The translations under genes were made by a program, and so were the position numbers. From the NCBI GenBank assembly GCA_023023105.1, contig CP083824.1:3100001-3164000 (forward strand): 64,000 nt of DNA, written 5' to 3'. Origin of the DNA: Enterobacter ludwigii (lineage in GTDB: Bacteria; Pseudomonadota; Gammaproteobacteria; Enterobacterales; Enterobacteriaceae). Numbering within the stretch: position 1 is the first letter of the stretch; each line of letters begins with the position of its first letter. The notes beneath the pieces are model-generated. The model was not told the DNA's origin. It ran no database searches and saw only the letters and a list, made by a program, of their open reading frames with translations. Shown here piece by piece: positions 55,110 to 64,000 of this stretch.

Positions 55110-57954
55110 ATATCCGCGTTTTTCTCACGCGATCCGCATAAACAGACAGTGTCTGCTTCAGCACATCCAGCGTCACCGGTTTTGATAAACAGCTGTCCAT
55201 ACCTGACTCCAGGCAGCGCTGTTTCTCTTCCGCCAGCGCGTTCGCCGTCACGCCCACAACCGGTAACGTCAGGCCAAGCTGGCGGATGCGCTGCGTCAGA
55301 CGATAGCCATCCATATTTGGCATATTTACGTCGCTGAGAACGATATCAATATGATTTTTACTCAGTACATTCAGCGCATCCACGCCATCATTAGCCGTTT
55401 TGCACTGATAGCCAAGCGAACCCAACTGGTCGGCCAGCAGGCGGCGGTTAATCGGATGGTCATCCACCACCAGAATCATCATATCGTCATTCACCGACGC
55501 CAGAGACTCCGGTGACGGTAATCCACCCGCGCCGTCACTCTCTTCCAGATGCACTTTGTAGATGCGTGCCAGCAGGCTCATCAGCTCATGCGGCGTTGCT
55601 ACGCTATGTACCCATTCTCCCGGCGCACGCTCAACCGGGATGCCGATGTGACGACGGCAGAAGAGTACCGTCCCTCTTCCCTGCCACGGCTGTTCCGGCA
55701 TATCGTCGGTAATCAGCACATCGTCCACATCCGGTGTTTGACCTTCATAGCGGGACACCCTCACGCCGCTGTAAGTGAGCAGCGCAGTGAGATAGTCATT
55801 CAAAGAGGCATTATGCACCGCCAGCCAGCAGCGCTTATTGCTCAGGCCGTCAACCGTCGTTTTTGCCGGATACTGAGCCGAATAGAGCGGAATGCGGATA
55901 GTGAACTGGCTACCCATGCCGGGCTCAGTATCAACAGAGATATCGCCGTCCATCATGCTCACGAGCTTTTCACAGATTGCCAGCCCCAGTCCGGTGCCCT
56001 GGAAGTTACGCTGCACGCCGGTCCCCACCTGGAAGAACGGGTCGAACAGACGAACCACCTCTTTCGCCGGGATGCCGACGCCCGTGTCGCGCACGCGAAT
56101 GCTCAGGTAATCTCCGGCCCGGCAAACGTGCAACACAATACAGCCTACATCGGTGAATTTAATGGCGTTGCTGAGCAGGTTAGAGATGACCTGCTGCAGG
56201 CGCATGGGATCGCCGTGCAGCGTCAGCGGCACGTCCGGCTCAATAAAACAGTAAAGCCCCAGCTGTTTACGCACCACCAGCGGCAGATAGTTGGCGCTGA
56301 TGTGGTTCATCACCTCACGCGGAGAGAACTCACGCGGTTCGATTTTCAGCTGCTCAGACTCAATTTTGGAGAAGTCGAGAATATCGCTGATGATTTTCAG
56401 CAGCAGGCTGGAGGAGTTGTTCATCGCCGTCACCAGCCTGTCGACCCCTTTCGGCAATTCCTTCGTCTGCAACAGGTCGAGGTTACCGATAATCCCGTAC
56501 AGCGGCGTTCGCAACTCGTGGCTGACGGTCGCAAGGAACATCGATTTCGACTGGCTGGCCTGCTCTGCCGCCTGCGCCATCTCCTGCAACGACTCTTCCA
56601 TCTTCACGCGTGCAGAAACATCCACCAGCACGCAAATCGCCACGTTTTCATTGCGATAGCGGGAATGCACAAAGCTGATTTGCAGGTTAGTGTGCGTGCT
56701 GGTCAGCACGTCGACAAAGTTAACCTGCTGACCACAGATAATTTGCGTCAGCCTTTGCCGATCCTCATGCGTCAGCATGTTCAGGTAATTATGTGCCAGC
56801 TCATTACTCAGGATATTGGTCCCGTCCTGGGTACGCAGAATACAGATCCCCACCGGCGCCGAGGCAACAATCTTGCGGTTAAACTGCTCGTGTTCCTCCA
56901 GCCGCTGGGCGTCGCTTTCGGCAGGAATAAAGATTTTCCGCTCATACATGCGCGCCAGCGTGAACAGCGCGCCCCCCACCAGCAGGTTGAGCAGAATCGC
57001 ATTCATGATAAGAATACGTATCCGCTCAAGCACCATATCCACCGGCAGCGAATAGACGATACTCAGCGACGAAGGCGGCAGGCTCTTCTTCAGCACCAGT
57101 TCGCGGAACCCCGAGGTATAACCAAACCACGATCGCTCCTGCATCCAGTGCGGATCGACGTTTAAACGGTTGTCCGGCCCGGCAAGGGAGATAAGCTGAT
57201 GTCCATTTTCATCAAGAATAGTCACCCCCATTGGCAGACTGCCCGGGGTGAAGAAGTTTTCCATACGAATGGTCTGTTCAATCCCCAGCAGCGCCTGCAG
57301 GCGATTGCCCAGATACACCGGCGTCAGGGCGTAGAAATAACCCACCCCCGTGCGCGGGCCCTGGCTTATCCAGAAGATGTTATTTCCGCGCTCATCCTGC
57401 GGTGCATTGCGGTATTTCACGATGCGTTCGTGCAGGCTTTTCAACGCATCATCACGCTCGACGGGAAGATCGCGCAGGCCAAAATCCGCCACGCAGAGAT
57501 TTTCACTGCCAATCAGGAACACGCGATTGAGGTCATAAGCAGCAGAAAAATTGTCGCGCCAGTAGCGCATAAACCAGGCAAGAGATTCCAGTGACCCACG
57601 CCAGGTATTGCTCATGGTGGAACAATCGGAATCCGGGAACAACGGCTGGAAGTCCGGGACTTCGGTTTTGTCGTTACGACCGCGAAGAGCAAGAATACCA
57701 TTTTCCGCCGTCAGACGATTTTCAGCAATGTACTTCAGCTCCTTCATTACATCAGACGTTCGCTGAATGTAGCGCTGTGCCTGGTCGGAGCTTAAATTAA
57801 ACTCCTGGCGGATCTCCGCTTCTTTCTGATGCAGCGCGTTAACGATGTAAAACACCGAGAACAATGCCACCAGCAGCCAAAGCAAGAGCGCCAGCGCCCG
57901 AAACAGATAGCGAGAAACTTTCAGCGTAGTACGAAAGGAGACGAGGTATTTCAA
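55108..57954 (-). CDS. rcsC: Hybrid sensor histidine kinase RcsC
   Basis: Inner-membrane sensor kinase/phosphatase at the head of the Rcs phosphorelay. The 948 residues show two membrane helices (about 20-42 and 310-335) bracketing a periplasmic domain, and a PAS-like linker. The dimerisation domain has the phospho-histidine H479 (ATVSHELRTPL). The ATPase domain follows, with NLLSNAIKFT and GTGLGLAICEKL, then the RcsC-ABL domain. The C-terminal receiver has the acceptor D875 (VLSDVNMPNMDG). Both phospho-residues sit at the E. coli positions. It is convergent with rcsB and here directly neighbours gyrA; K-12 has the ato genes and others in between. Confidence 0.96.
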   Translation of the reverse strand: MKYLVSFRTTLKVSRYLFRALALLLWLLVALFSVFYIVNALHQKEAEIRQEFNLSSDQAQRYIQRTSDVMKELKYIAENRLTAENGILALRGRNDKTEVPDFQPLFPDSDCSTMSNTWRGSLESLAWFMRYWRDNFSAAYDLNRVFLIGSENLCVADFGLRDLPVERDDALKSLHERIVKYRNAPQDERGNNIFWISQGPRTGVGYFYALTPVYLGNRLQALLGIEQTIRMENFFTPGSLPMGVTILDENGHQLISLAGPDNRLNVDPHWMQERSWFGYTSGFRELVLKKSLPPSSLSIVYSLPVDMVLERIRILIMNAILLNLLVGGALFTLARMYERKIFIPAESDAQRLEEHEQFNRKIVASAPVGICILRTQDGTNILSNELAHNYLNMLTHEDRQRLTQIICGQQVNFVDVLTSTHTNLQISFVHSRYRNENVAICVLVDVSARVKMEESLQEMAQAAEQASQSKSMFLATVSHELRTPLYGIIGNLDLLQTKELPKGVDRLVTAMNNSSSLLLKIISDILDFSKIESEQLKIEPREFSPREVMNHISANYLPLVVRKQLGLYCFIEPDVPLTLHGDPMRLQQVISNLLSNAIKFTDVGCIVLHVCRAGDYLSIRVRDTGVGIPAKEVVRLFDPFFQVGTGVQRNFQGTGLGLAICEKLVSMMDGDISVDTEPGMGSQFTIRIPLYSAQYPAKTTVDGLSNKRCWLAVHNASLNDYLTALLTYSGVRVSRYEGQTPDVDDVLITDDMPEQPWQGRGTVLFCRRHIGIPVERAPGEWVHSVATPHELMSLLARIYKVHLEESDGAGGLPSPESLASVNDDMMILVVDDHPINRRLLADQLGSLGYQCKTANDGVDALNVLSKNHIDIVLSDVNMPNMDGYRLTQRIRQLGLTLPVVGVTANALAEEKQRCLESGMDSCLSKPVTLDVLKQTLSVYADRVRKTRI

Positions 57955-58047
57955 AGGGGCGAGGCTCCGCCGTCGGGGTCAAAAGATGTGGTTAAGGTAG
58001 CGGTAAACGCGCCTTGTCGCAACGTTGAGTTATCTGCTTCTGCAAAA

Positions 58048-58076
58048 GAAAAGGGCCGGAATCCGGCCCTTTTTTG
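58048..58076 (-). terminator. gyrA terminator
   Basis: AAGGGCCGGA-AT-CCGGCCCTTTTTT hairpin downstream of the gyrA stop; flanking A-run and T-run allow function in either direction. Confidence 0.88.
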
Positions 58077-58088
58077 CATCATGCAATA

Positions 58089-60725
58089 TTACTCGTCAGC
58101 GTCATCCGCTGCATCGTCGTCGGTGTCGGTTTCCGGTGCGATATCATCATCACCTTCAGCGACGCTGCCGTCGATGGAATCGAGCTCTTCGTCGTCCACC
58201 GGCTCTGCAACACGCTGCAGACCCACAACGTTTTCATCTTCCGCAGTACGGATGAGGATCACGCCCTGGGTGTTACGACCCACCACGCTGATCTCAGAAA
58301 CGCGCGTACGCACCAGCGTACCGGCATCGGTGATCATCATGATCTGGTCGGTATCATCTACCTGAACCGCGCCCACAACGGAACCGTTGCGCTCGGTCAC
58401 TTTGATAGAGATAACGCCCTGCGTGCCGCGAGACTTGGTTGGGTATTCCCCTTCCGCCGTACGTTTACCGTAACCATTCTGCGTCACGGTCAGGATAGCC
58501 CCTTCACCGCGCGGAATAATCAGGGAAACCACAGAGTCTTCGCCAGCCAGCTTGATACCACGAACGCCCGTAGCGGTACGACCCATTGCACGGACGGCGT
58601 TCTCTTTAAAGCGCACCACTTTACCGGCCGCAGAGAACAGCATCACTTCATCCGAACCGGAGGTCAGATCGACGCCAATCAGCTCATCACCTTCGTTCAG
58701 GTTCACAGCGATGATACCCGCAGAACGTGGACGGCTGAACTCGGTGAGCGCGGTTTTCTTCACGGTACCGCTGGCGGTCGCCATAAAGACGTTCACGCCC
58801 TCTTCGTACTCGCGTACCGGCAGAATGGCGGTAATACGTTCGTTCGCTTCCAGCGGCAGCAGGTTAACGATTGGACGACCACGCGCGCCACGGCTCGCTT
58901 CCGGCAACTGGTAGACCTTCATCCAGTACAGACGACCACGGCTTGAGAAGCAGAGGATCGTGTCATGGGTGTTCGCCACCAGCAGGCGGTCAATAAAGTC
59001 TTCTTCTTTAATACGTGCCGCAGACTTGCCTTTACCACCACGACGCTGTGCTTCGTAGTCGGTTAACGGCTGATACTTCACGTAGCCCTGGTGAGACAGG
59101 GTCACAACAACGTCTTCCTGGTTGATCAGGTCTTCGATGTTGATGTCCGCGGTGTTCGCGGTGATTTCGGTGCGACGCTCATCGCCGAACTGATCGCGGA
59201 CCAGCTCCAGCTCTTCACGGATCACTTCCATCAGACGTTCTGCGCTACCCAGGATGTGCAGCAGCTCAGCAATCTGTTCCAGCAGTTCTTTGTATTCGTC
59301 GAGCAGTTTTTCATGCTCAAGGCCGGTCAGTTTCTGCAGACGCAGATCCAGAATCGCCTGGGCCTGCTGTTCAGTCAGGTAGTATTGACCGTCACGCACG
59401 CCGAACTCGGGTTCCAGCCACTCAGGACGCGCAGCATCATCACCCGCACGTTCCAGCATTGCTGCAACGTTACCCAGATCCCACGGACGGGAAATCAGTG
59501 CCGCTTTCGCTTCTGCCGGGGTTGGCGCACGACGGATCAGTTCGATGATCGGGTCGATGTTAGCCAGGGCAACCGCCAGCGCTTCAAGGATGTGCGCACG
59601 GTCGCGCGCTTTGCGCAGTTCAAAGATGGTACGACGAGTCACCACTTCACGGCGGTGACGCACGAACGCGCTCAGGATCTCTTTCAGGTTCATGATCTTC
59701 GGCTGACCATGGTGCAGTGCAACCATGTTGATACCGAAGGAAACCTGGAGCTGAGTCTGGGAGTACAGGTTGTTCAGAACAACTTCACCCACGGCGTCGC
59801 GTTTGATTTCAATCACGATGCGCATGCCGTCTTTATCAGACTCATCACGCAGCGCGCTGATACCTTCAACACGTTTTTCTTTTACCAGCTCGGCGATTTT
59901 TTCAATCAGACGCGCTTTGTTCACCTGATACGGGATCTCGTGAACAATGATCGTTTCACGGCCGGTTTTGGCGTCCGCTTCCACTTCTGCGCGGGCACGG
60001 ATGTAAATCTTGCCGCGACCGGTGCGGTACGCTTCTTCAATACCACGACGACCGTTGATGATCGCCGCCGTCGGGAAGTCCGGGCCCGGGATGTGTTCCA
60101 TCAGCCCTTCAATGCTGATGTCTTCATCGTCGATATACGCCAGGCAACCGTTGATCACTTCCGTGATGTTGTGTGGCGGAATGTTGGTTGCCATACCGAC
60201 GGCGATACCGGACGAACCGTTCACCAGCAGGTTAGGGATTTTCGTTGGCATAACGTCAGGAATTTTTTCCGTGCCGTCGTAGTTATCAACGAAATCAACC
60301 GTCTCTTTTTCCAGGTCGGCCATCAGCTCATGGGCAATCTTCGCCAGACGGATTTCCGTATAACGCATTGCCGCGGCGGAGTCGCCGTCGATAGAACCAA
60401 AGTTACCCTGACCATCTACCAGCATGTAACGCAGCGAGAATGGCTGCGCCATACGGACGATAGTGTCGTACACCGCGGAATCACCATGAGGATGGTATTT
60501 ACCGATTACGTCACCAACGACACGGGCAGATTTTTTGTAGGCTTTATTCCAGTCATTGCCCAATACGTTCATGGCGTATAGTACGCGACGGTGTACCGGC
60601 TTCAGGCCATCGCGGACGTCCGGCAGCGCACGGCCAACAATGACCGACATCGCATAGTCCAGATAGGAGCTCTTCAGCTCTTCCTCGATGTTAACCGGTG
60701 TAATTTCTCTCGCAAGGTCGCTCAT
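58089..60725 (-). CDS. gyrA: DNA gyrase subunit A
   Basis: Breakage-rejoining subunit of DNA gyrase. The 878 residues contain the winged-helix domain with the catalytic tyrosine Y122 ([12 protein letters not shown]), the tower and coiled-coil, and the C-terminal DNA-wrapping beta-pinwheel with the GyrA box QRRGGKG. An acidic tail follows ([22 protein letters not shown]). The quinolone-resistance region reads GDSAVYD, with serine 83 and aspartate 87, the susceptible-type residues. It is divergent from ubiG across a 146-base spacer. Confidence 0.98.
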   Translation of the reverse strand: MSDLAREITPVNIEEELKSSYLDYAMSVIVGRALPDVRDGLKPVHRRVLYAMNVLGNDWNKAYKKSARVVGDVIGKYHPHGDSAVYDTIVRMAQPFSLRYMLVDGQGNFGSIDGDSAAAMRYTEIRLAKIAHELMADLEKETVDFVDNYDGTEKIPDVMPTKIPNLLVNGSSGIAVGMATNIPPHNITEVINGCLAYIDDEDISIEGLMEHIPGPDFPTAAIINGRRGIEEAYRTGRGKIYIRARAEVEADAKTGRETIIVHEIPYQVNKARLIEKIAELVKEKRVEGISALRDESDKDGMRIVIEIKRDAVGEVVLNNLYSQTQLQVSFGINMVALHHGQPKIMNLKEILSAFVRHRREVVTRRTIFELRKARDRAHILEALAVALANIDPIIELIRRAPTPAEAKAALISRPWDLGNVAAMLERAGDDAARPEWLEPEFGVRDGQYYLTEQQAQAILDLRLQKLTGLEHEKLLDEYKELLEQIAELLHILGSAERLMEVIREELELVRDQFGDERRTEITANTADINIEDLINQEDVVVTLSHQGYVKYQPLTDYEAQRRGGKGKSAARIKEEDFIDRLLVANTHDTILCFSSRGRLYWMKVYQLPEASRGARGRPIVNLLPLEANERITAILPVREYEEGVNVFMATASGTVKKTALTEFSRPRSAGIIAVNLNEGDELIGVDLTSGSDEVMLFSAAGKVVRFKENAVRAMGRTATGVRGIKLAGEDSVVSLIIPRGEGAILTVTQNGYGKRTAEGEYPTKSRGTQGVISIKVTERNGSVVGAVQVDDTDQIMMITDAGTLVRTRVSEISVVGRNTQGVILIRTAEDENVVGLQRVAEPVDDEELDSIDGSVAEGDDDIAPETDTDDDAADDADE

Positions 60726-60871
60726 CTAACCGCTATCCCTCTACTGTATCCCGGATTCAAAGGTCGCAAATTATAACACAGCCGAGGTGATTGAGGTAAA
60801 CCTATACGCTTTATTCACAGGGATTGCCTGATATACTCATTCGTCTTGCTAAATAAGGAGTAAAAGCGCCC

Positions 60872-61600
60872 ATGAATGCCGAAAAATCCCCGGTGTCTCA
60901 CAACGTTGACCATGAAGAGATTGCCAAATTTGAAGCGGTGGCGTCCCGCTGGTGGGATCTCGAGGGTGAGTTCAAACCTCTGCACCGTATTAACCCGCTG
61001 CGTCTGGGCTATATCGCTGAGCGTTCCGGCGGTCTGTTCGGTAAGAAAGTGCTCGATGTCGGTTGCGGTGGCGGTATCCTGGCAGAGAGCATGGCGCGCG
61101 AAGGGGCTACTGTCACGGGTCTGGACATGGGCTTTGAGCCGCTGCAGGTTGCCCGTCTCCATGCCCTGGAGTCCGGCATAAAGGTAGAATACGTGCAGGA
61201 AACCGTGGAAGAGCACGCGGCCAAATATGCGCATCAGTACGATGTGGTGACCTGCATGGAGATGCTGGAGCACGTTCCCGATCCGCAGTCCGTAGTGCAC
61301 GCCTGCGCAAAACTGGTGAAACCGGGCGGCCAGGTCTTCTTCTCGACCATCAACCGTAATGGTAAAGCCTGGCTGATGGCCGTCGTCGGCGCAGAGTATG
61401 TGCTGCGCATGGTGCCGAAAGGGACACACGACGTGAAGAAATTCATTAAGCCTGCTGAGTTACTGAGCTGGGTTGACCAGACGTGGCTTAAAGAGCAACA
61501 CATCACCGGTCTGCATTTCAATCCATTGACCGATAAATTCAAACTCGCACCGGGCGTAGATGTTAACTATATGTTGCATACAACCGCCAAAAACGACTAA
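60872..61600 (+). CDS. ubiG: Ubiquinone biosynthesis O-methyltransferase UbiG
   Basis: SAM-dependent enzyme that performs both O-methylations in ubiquinone synthesis. The 242-residue protein has the class I methyltransferase motif [16 protein letters not shown] (about 58-73), then GLDMGFEPL and [14 protein letters not shown] (post-motif), and a membrane-binding segment around [18 protein letters not shown]. Size and sequence fit E. coli UbiG (240). Its start follows AAGGAG with a spacing of about 12 bases. No clear terminator follows; the next 347 bases are the nrdA control region. Confidence 0.96.
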   Translation: MNAEKSPVSHNVDHEEIAKFEAVASRWWDLEGEFKPLHRINPLRLGYIAERSGGLFGKKVLDVGCGGGILAESMAREGATVTGLDMGFEPLQVARLHALESGIKVEYVQETVEEHAAKYAHQYDVVTCMEMLEHVPDPQSVVHACAKLVKPGGQVFFSTINRNGKAWLMAVVGAEYVLRMVPKGTHDVKKFIKPAELLSWVDQTWLKEQHITGLHFNPLTDKFKLAPGVDVNYMLHTTAKND

Positions 61601-61947
61601 CGTCATCTGTTATTCTTATAAAGATTGCGCGACATCATGTTGCGCAATTCTGACCGCCCGTTGAAGAAATCAGCACTCGATCAAATTTTGAATTTTTTTT
61701 CTTAATTATTGACATGTCTTCCAGGCCTTACGGTACGAGGACTTACGCTTTTTTACCCTTTCACAACCTCAATTTAACGTCAAAATCAACCCTTGTGCTG
61801 AAAAGAATCGATACTAGAATACTCACCATATAGCGTTTTTCTTATCGCAAACCCCCTATATGTAGTATTTATCCACAGAGTTAGTCACAAGACGGATCTG
61901 TGGATAAACGGGGGATATTTTTTATTTCACGGACAGGTAAAACCCAC
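61601..61947 (+). promoter_or_regulatory. nrdA control region with two DnaA boxes and two NrdR-like boxes
   Basis: Two perfect DnaA boxes, TTATCCACA (61869-61877) and its complement TGTGGATAA (61899-61907), face each other 30 bases apart. Upstream, CCATATAGCG (61826-61835) and CTATATGTAG (61856-61865) resemble the halves of an NrdR box pair, with centres 30 bases apart. This matches the layout of the E. coli nrdAB promoter. No reading frame of note lies in the gap. Confidence 0.75.
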
Positions 61948-64000
61948 ATGAATCAGAGTCTGCTGGTGACAAAGCGCGACGGTACCACCGAGCGTATCAA
62001 TCTGGACAAAATCCATCGAGTTCTCGACTGGGCAGCAGAAGGACTGAACAACGTATCTATCTCCCAGGTTGAACTGAAATCTCACATCCAGTTCTACGAC
62101 GGCATCAAAACGTCTGATATCCATGAAACCATCATTAAAGCGGCGGCGGATCTGATCTCCCGTGAAGCACCGGATTATCAGTACCTGGCTGCACGCCTGG
62201 CCATTTTCCACCTGCGCAAAAAAGCCTACGGCCAGTTTGAGCCGCCTGCGCTTTACGATCACGTAGTGAAAATGGTTGAGCTGGGCAAATACGACACGCA
62301 TCTGCTGGAAGACTATACGGAAGAAGAGTTCGAGCAGATGAACGGGTTTATCGATCACTGGCGCGACATGAACTTCTCCTACGCGGCGGTGAAGCAGCTC
62401 GAAGGCAAATACCTGGTTCAAAACCGTGTGACCGGTGAGATCTACGAAAGCGCCCAGTTCCTCTATATTCTGGTGGCCGCTTGCCTGTTCTCTAACTACC
62501 CACGTGAAACCCGTCTGGAATACGTGAAGCGTTTCTATGATGCGGTATCCACGTTTAAAATTTCTCTGCCTACGCCAATCATGTCTGGCGTGCGCACCCC
62601 TACCCGCCAGTTCAGCTCCTGCGTGCTGATCGAGTGTGGTGACAGCCTGGATTCTATCAACGCCACCTCCAGCGCCATTGTGAAATACGTTTCCCAGCGT
62701 GCTGGTATCGGTATCAACGCCGGTCGCATCCGTGCTCTGGGCAGCCCAATTCGCGGCGGTGAAGCATTCCACACCGGCTGTATCCCGTTCTATAAGCACT
62801 TCCAGACGGCGGTTAAATCCTGCTCTCAGGGCGGCGTACGCGGCGGTGCTGCGACCCTGTTCTACCCGATGTGGCACCTGGAAGTGGAAAGCCTGCTGGT
62901 ACTGAAAAACAACCGTGGCGTGGAAGGCAACCGCGTGCGTCACATGGACTACGGCGTACAGATCAACAAATTGATGTACACCCGTCTGCTGAAAGGTGAA
63001 GACATCACCCTGTTCAGCCCGTCCGACGTCCCTGGCCTGTACGACGCGTTCTTCGCTGATCAGGATGAGTTCGAACGCCTGTACACCAAATACGAAAAAG
63101 ACGACAGCATCCGTAAACAGCGTGTGAAAGCGGTAGACCTGTTCTCTCTGATGATGCAGGAACGTGCCTCTACCGGCCGTATCTACATCCAGAACGTTGA
63201 CCACTGCAACACCCACAGCCCGTTCGATCCGGCTGTTGCGCCAGTGCGCCAGTCTAACCTGTGCCTGGAAATCGCCCTGCCGACCAAGCCGCTGGACGAT
63301 GTTAACGACGAAAACGGTGAAATTGCGCTGTGTACGCTGTCTGCGTTCAACCTGGGTGCGATTAAGAGCCTCGACGAGCTGGAAGAGCTGGCCGTGCTGG
63401 CGGTTCGTGCGCTGGATGCCCTGCTGGACTACCAGGATTACCCAATCCCGGCCGCTAAACGTGGTGCAATGGGTCGTCGTACCCTGGGCATTGGCGTGAT
63501 CAACTTTGCCTACTGGCTGGCGAAAAACGGCAAGCGTTACTCTGACGGCAGCGCCAATAACCTGACCCACCAGACGTTTGAAGCTATTCAGTATTACCTG
63601 ATGAAAGCGTCCAACGAGCTGGCGAAAGAGCAAGGTGCGTGCCCGTGGTTTAACGAAACCACTTACGCGAAAGGCATTATGCCGATCGATACCTACAAAA
63701 AAGATCTGGACGCGATTGTCAGCGAGCCGCTGCATCTGGATTGGGAAGGCCTTCGCGAATCCATTAAGACTTATGGCCTGCGTAACTCTACGCTCTCTGC
63801 CCTGATGCCGTCTGAGACCTCTTCGCAGATCTCTAACGCCACCAACGGTATCGAGCCACCTCGCGGCCACGTCAGCATTAAAGCGTCGAAAGACGGTGTT
63901 CTGCGCCAGGTGGTGCCGGATTACGAGACGCTGGGTAACAACTACGAGCTGCTGTGGGAAATGCCGAACAACGACGGCTACCTGCAGCTGGTTGGGATCA
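61948..64000 (+). CDS. nrdA: Ribonucleoside-diphosphate reductase 1 subunit alpha (3' end beyond window)
   Basis: Large subunit of aerobic class Ia ribonucleotide reductase, which makes dNDPs. The frame runs open from ATG 61948 (MNQSLLVTKRDGTTERINLDK) to the right edge, giving 684 of an expected 761 residues. The N-terminal ATP-cone is present. The active-site cysteines fall at the E. coli positions: C225 and C462 (redox pair) and C439 (thiyl radical, SNLCLEIALP). The radical-transfer tyrosine pair and the C-terminal shuttle cysteines lie beyond the edge. A long open frame on the opposite strand is a shadow of this gene. It is preceded by DnaA and NrdR-like boxes. Confidence 0.98.
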   Translation, partial: MNQSLLVTKRDGTTERINLDKIHRVLDWAAEGLNNVSISQVELKSHIQFYDGIKTSDIHETIIKAAADLISREAPDYQYLAARLAIFHLRKKAYGQFEPPALYDHVVKMVELGKYDTHLLEDYTEEEFEQMNGFIDHWRDMNFSYAAVKQLEGKYLVQNRVTGEIYESAQFLYILVAACLFSNYPRETRLEYVKRFYDAVSTFKISLPTPIMSGVRTPTRQFSSCVLIECGDSLDSINATSSAIVKYVSQRAGIGINAGRIRALGSPIRGGEAFHTGCIPFYKHFQTAVKSCSQGGVRGGAATLFYPMWHLEVESLLVLKNNRGVEGNRVRHMDYGVQINKLMYTRLLKGEDITLFSPSDVPGLYDAFFADQDEFERLYTKYEKDDSIRKQRVKAVDLFSLMMQERASTGRIYIQNVDHCNTHSPFDPAVAPVRQSNLCLEIALPTKPLDDVNDENGEIALCTLSAFNLGAIKSLDELEELAVLAVRALDALLDYQDYPIPAAKRGAMGRRTLGIGVINFAYWLAKNGKRYSDGSANNLTHQTFEAIQYYLMKASNELAKEQGACPWFNETTYAKGIMPIDTYKKDLDAIVSEPLHLDWEGLRESIKTYGLRNSTLSALMPSETSSQISNATNGIEPPRGHVSIKASKDGVLRQVVPDYETLGNNYELLWEMPNNDGYLQLVGI

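Noticed and set aside
55549..57165. Open frame of 538 codons on the plus strand
   Set aside because: Antisense shadow of rcsC, low complexity, rich in Arg, Gln and His, no domain.
59091..60581. Open frame of 496 codons on the plus strand
   Set aside because: Antisense shadow of gyrA; composition typical of a reversed coding strand, no known motif.
61927..63870. Long open frame of 647 codons on the minus strand
   Set aside because: It lies entirely opposite nrdA, which is unmistakable on the plus strand with its active-site cysteines; the antisense frame has no recognisable domain and is a codon-usage shadow.
1..64000. CRISPR arrays, insertion sequences and prophage genes
   Set aside because: No regularly spaced repeats, transposase, integrase or phage structural gene could be found on either strand.

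Overview
The window is a stretch of enterobacterial chromosome. Almost every gene can be matched by sequence to an Escherichia coli K-12 gene from the folE to nrdA neighbourhood, and in nearly the same order. The departures from K-12 are: mgtE beside yojI, an extra YbfB-type MFS gene beside folE, uxuA beside yeiQ, no nap/ccm block before ecotin, and rcsC directly next to gyrA. Together with the protein divergence, these point to the Enterobacter / Lelliottia / Leclercia group rather than Escherichia. This placement is an inference from synteny; no 16S gene is in the window.

Layout. 1-15 kb: folE (cut at the window edge), MFS exporter, S-formylglutathione hydrolase yeiG, iron-siderophore receptor cirA, lysine permease lysP, yeiE/yeiH, endonuclease IV nfo, fructose PTS operon fruBKA, sugar exporter setB. 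15-23.5 kb: yeiW, efpL, the divergent hexuronate pair uxuA/yeiQ, zinc GTPase yeiR, lpxT, mepS, pdeN. 23.5-37.3 kb: yejABEF peptide importer, yejG, bcr, rsuA, radD, rplY, yejK, yejL, yejM and a tRNA-Pro(GGG). 37.3-39.3 kb: an A+T-rich accessory insert. 39.3-49.8 kb: MFS transporter, small membrane protein, ecotin, mqo, mgtE, yojI, alkB-ada, apbE. 49.8-64 kb: ompC with divergent micF sRNA, the rcsD-rcsB / rcsC phosphorelay, gyrA, ubiG and nrdA (open at the right edge).

The accessory insert after tRNA-Pro is the most interesting part. It encodes a small stand-alone toxin resembling polymorphic toxin type 44, an overlapping membrane-anchored protein that is probably its immunity factor, and an Hcp tube protein of the type VI secretion system, ending in a hairpin terminator. 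No other T6SS gene is present, so this looks like an orphan Hcp plus cargo module that relies on apparatus encoded elsewhere. Possible integration scars lie on both sides.

Several regulatory signals can be read directly. These are tandem Cra operators before fruB, tandem Fur-like sites before cirA, a Zur-like site before yeiR, an ExuR/UxuR-like site before uxuA, a perfect FNR-type palindrome between yejG and bcr, a perfect 14-bp inverted repeat that buries the nfo ribosome binding site, two perfect DnaA boxes and two NrdR-like boxes before nrdA, and many intrinsic terminators. All regulator assignments rest on comparison with consensus sequences recalled from memory and are untested.
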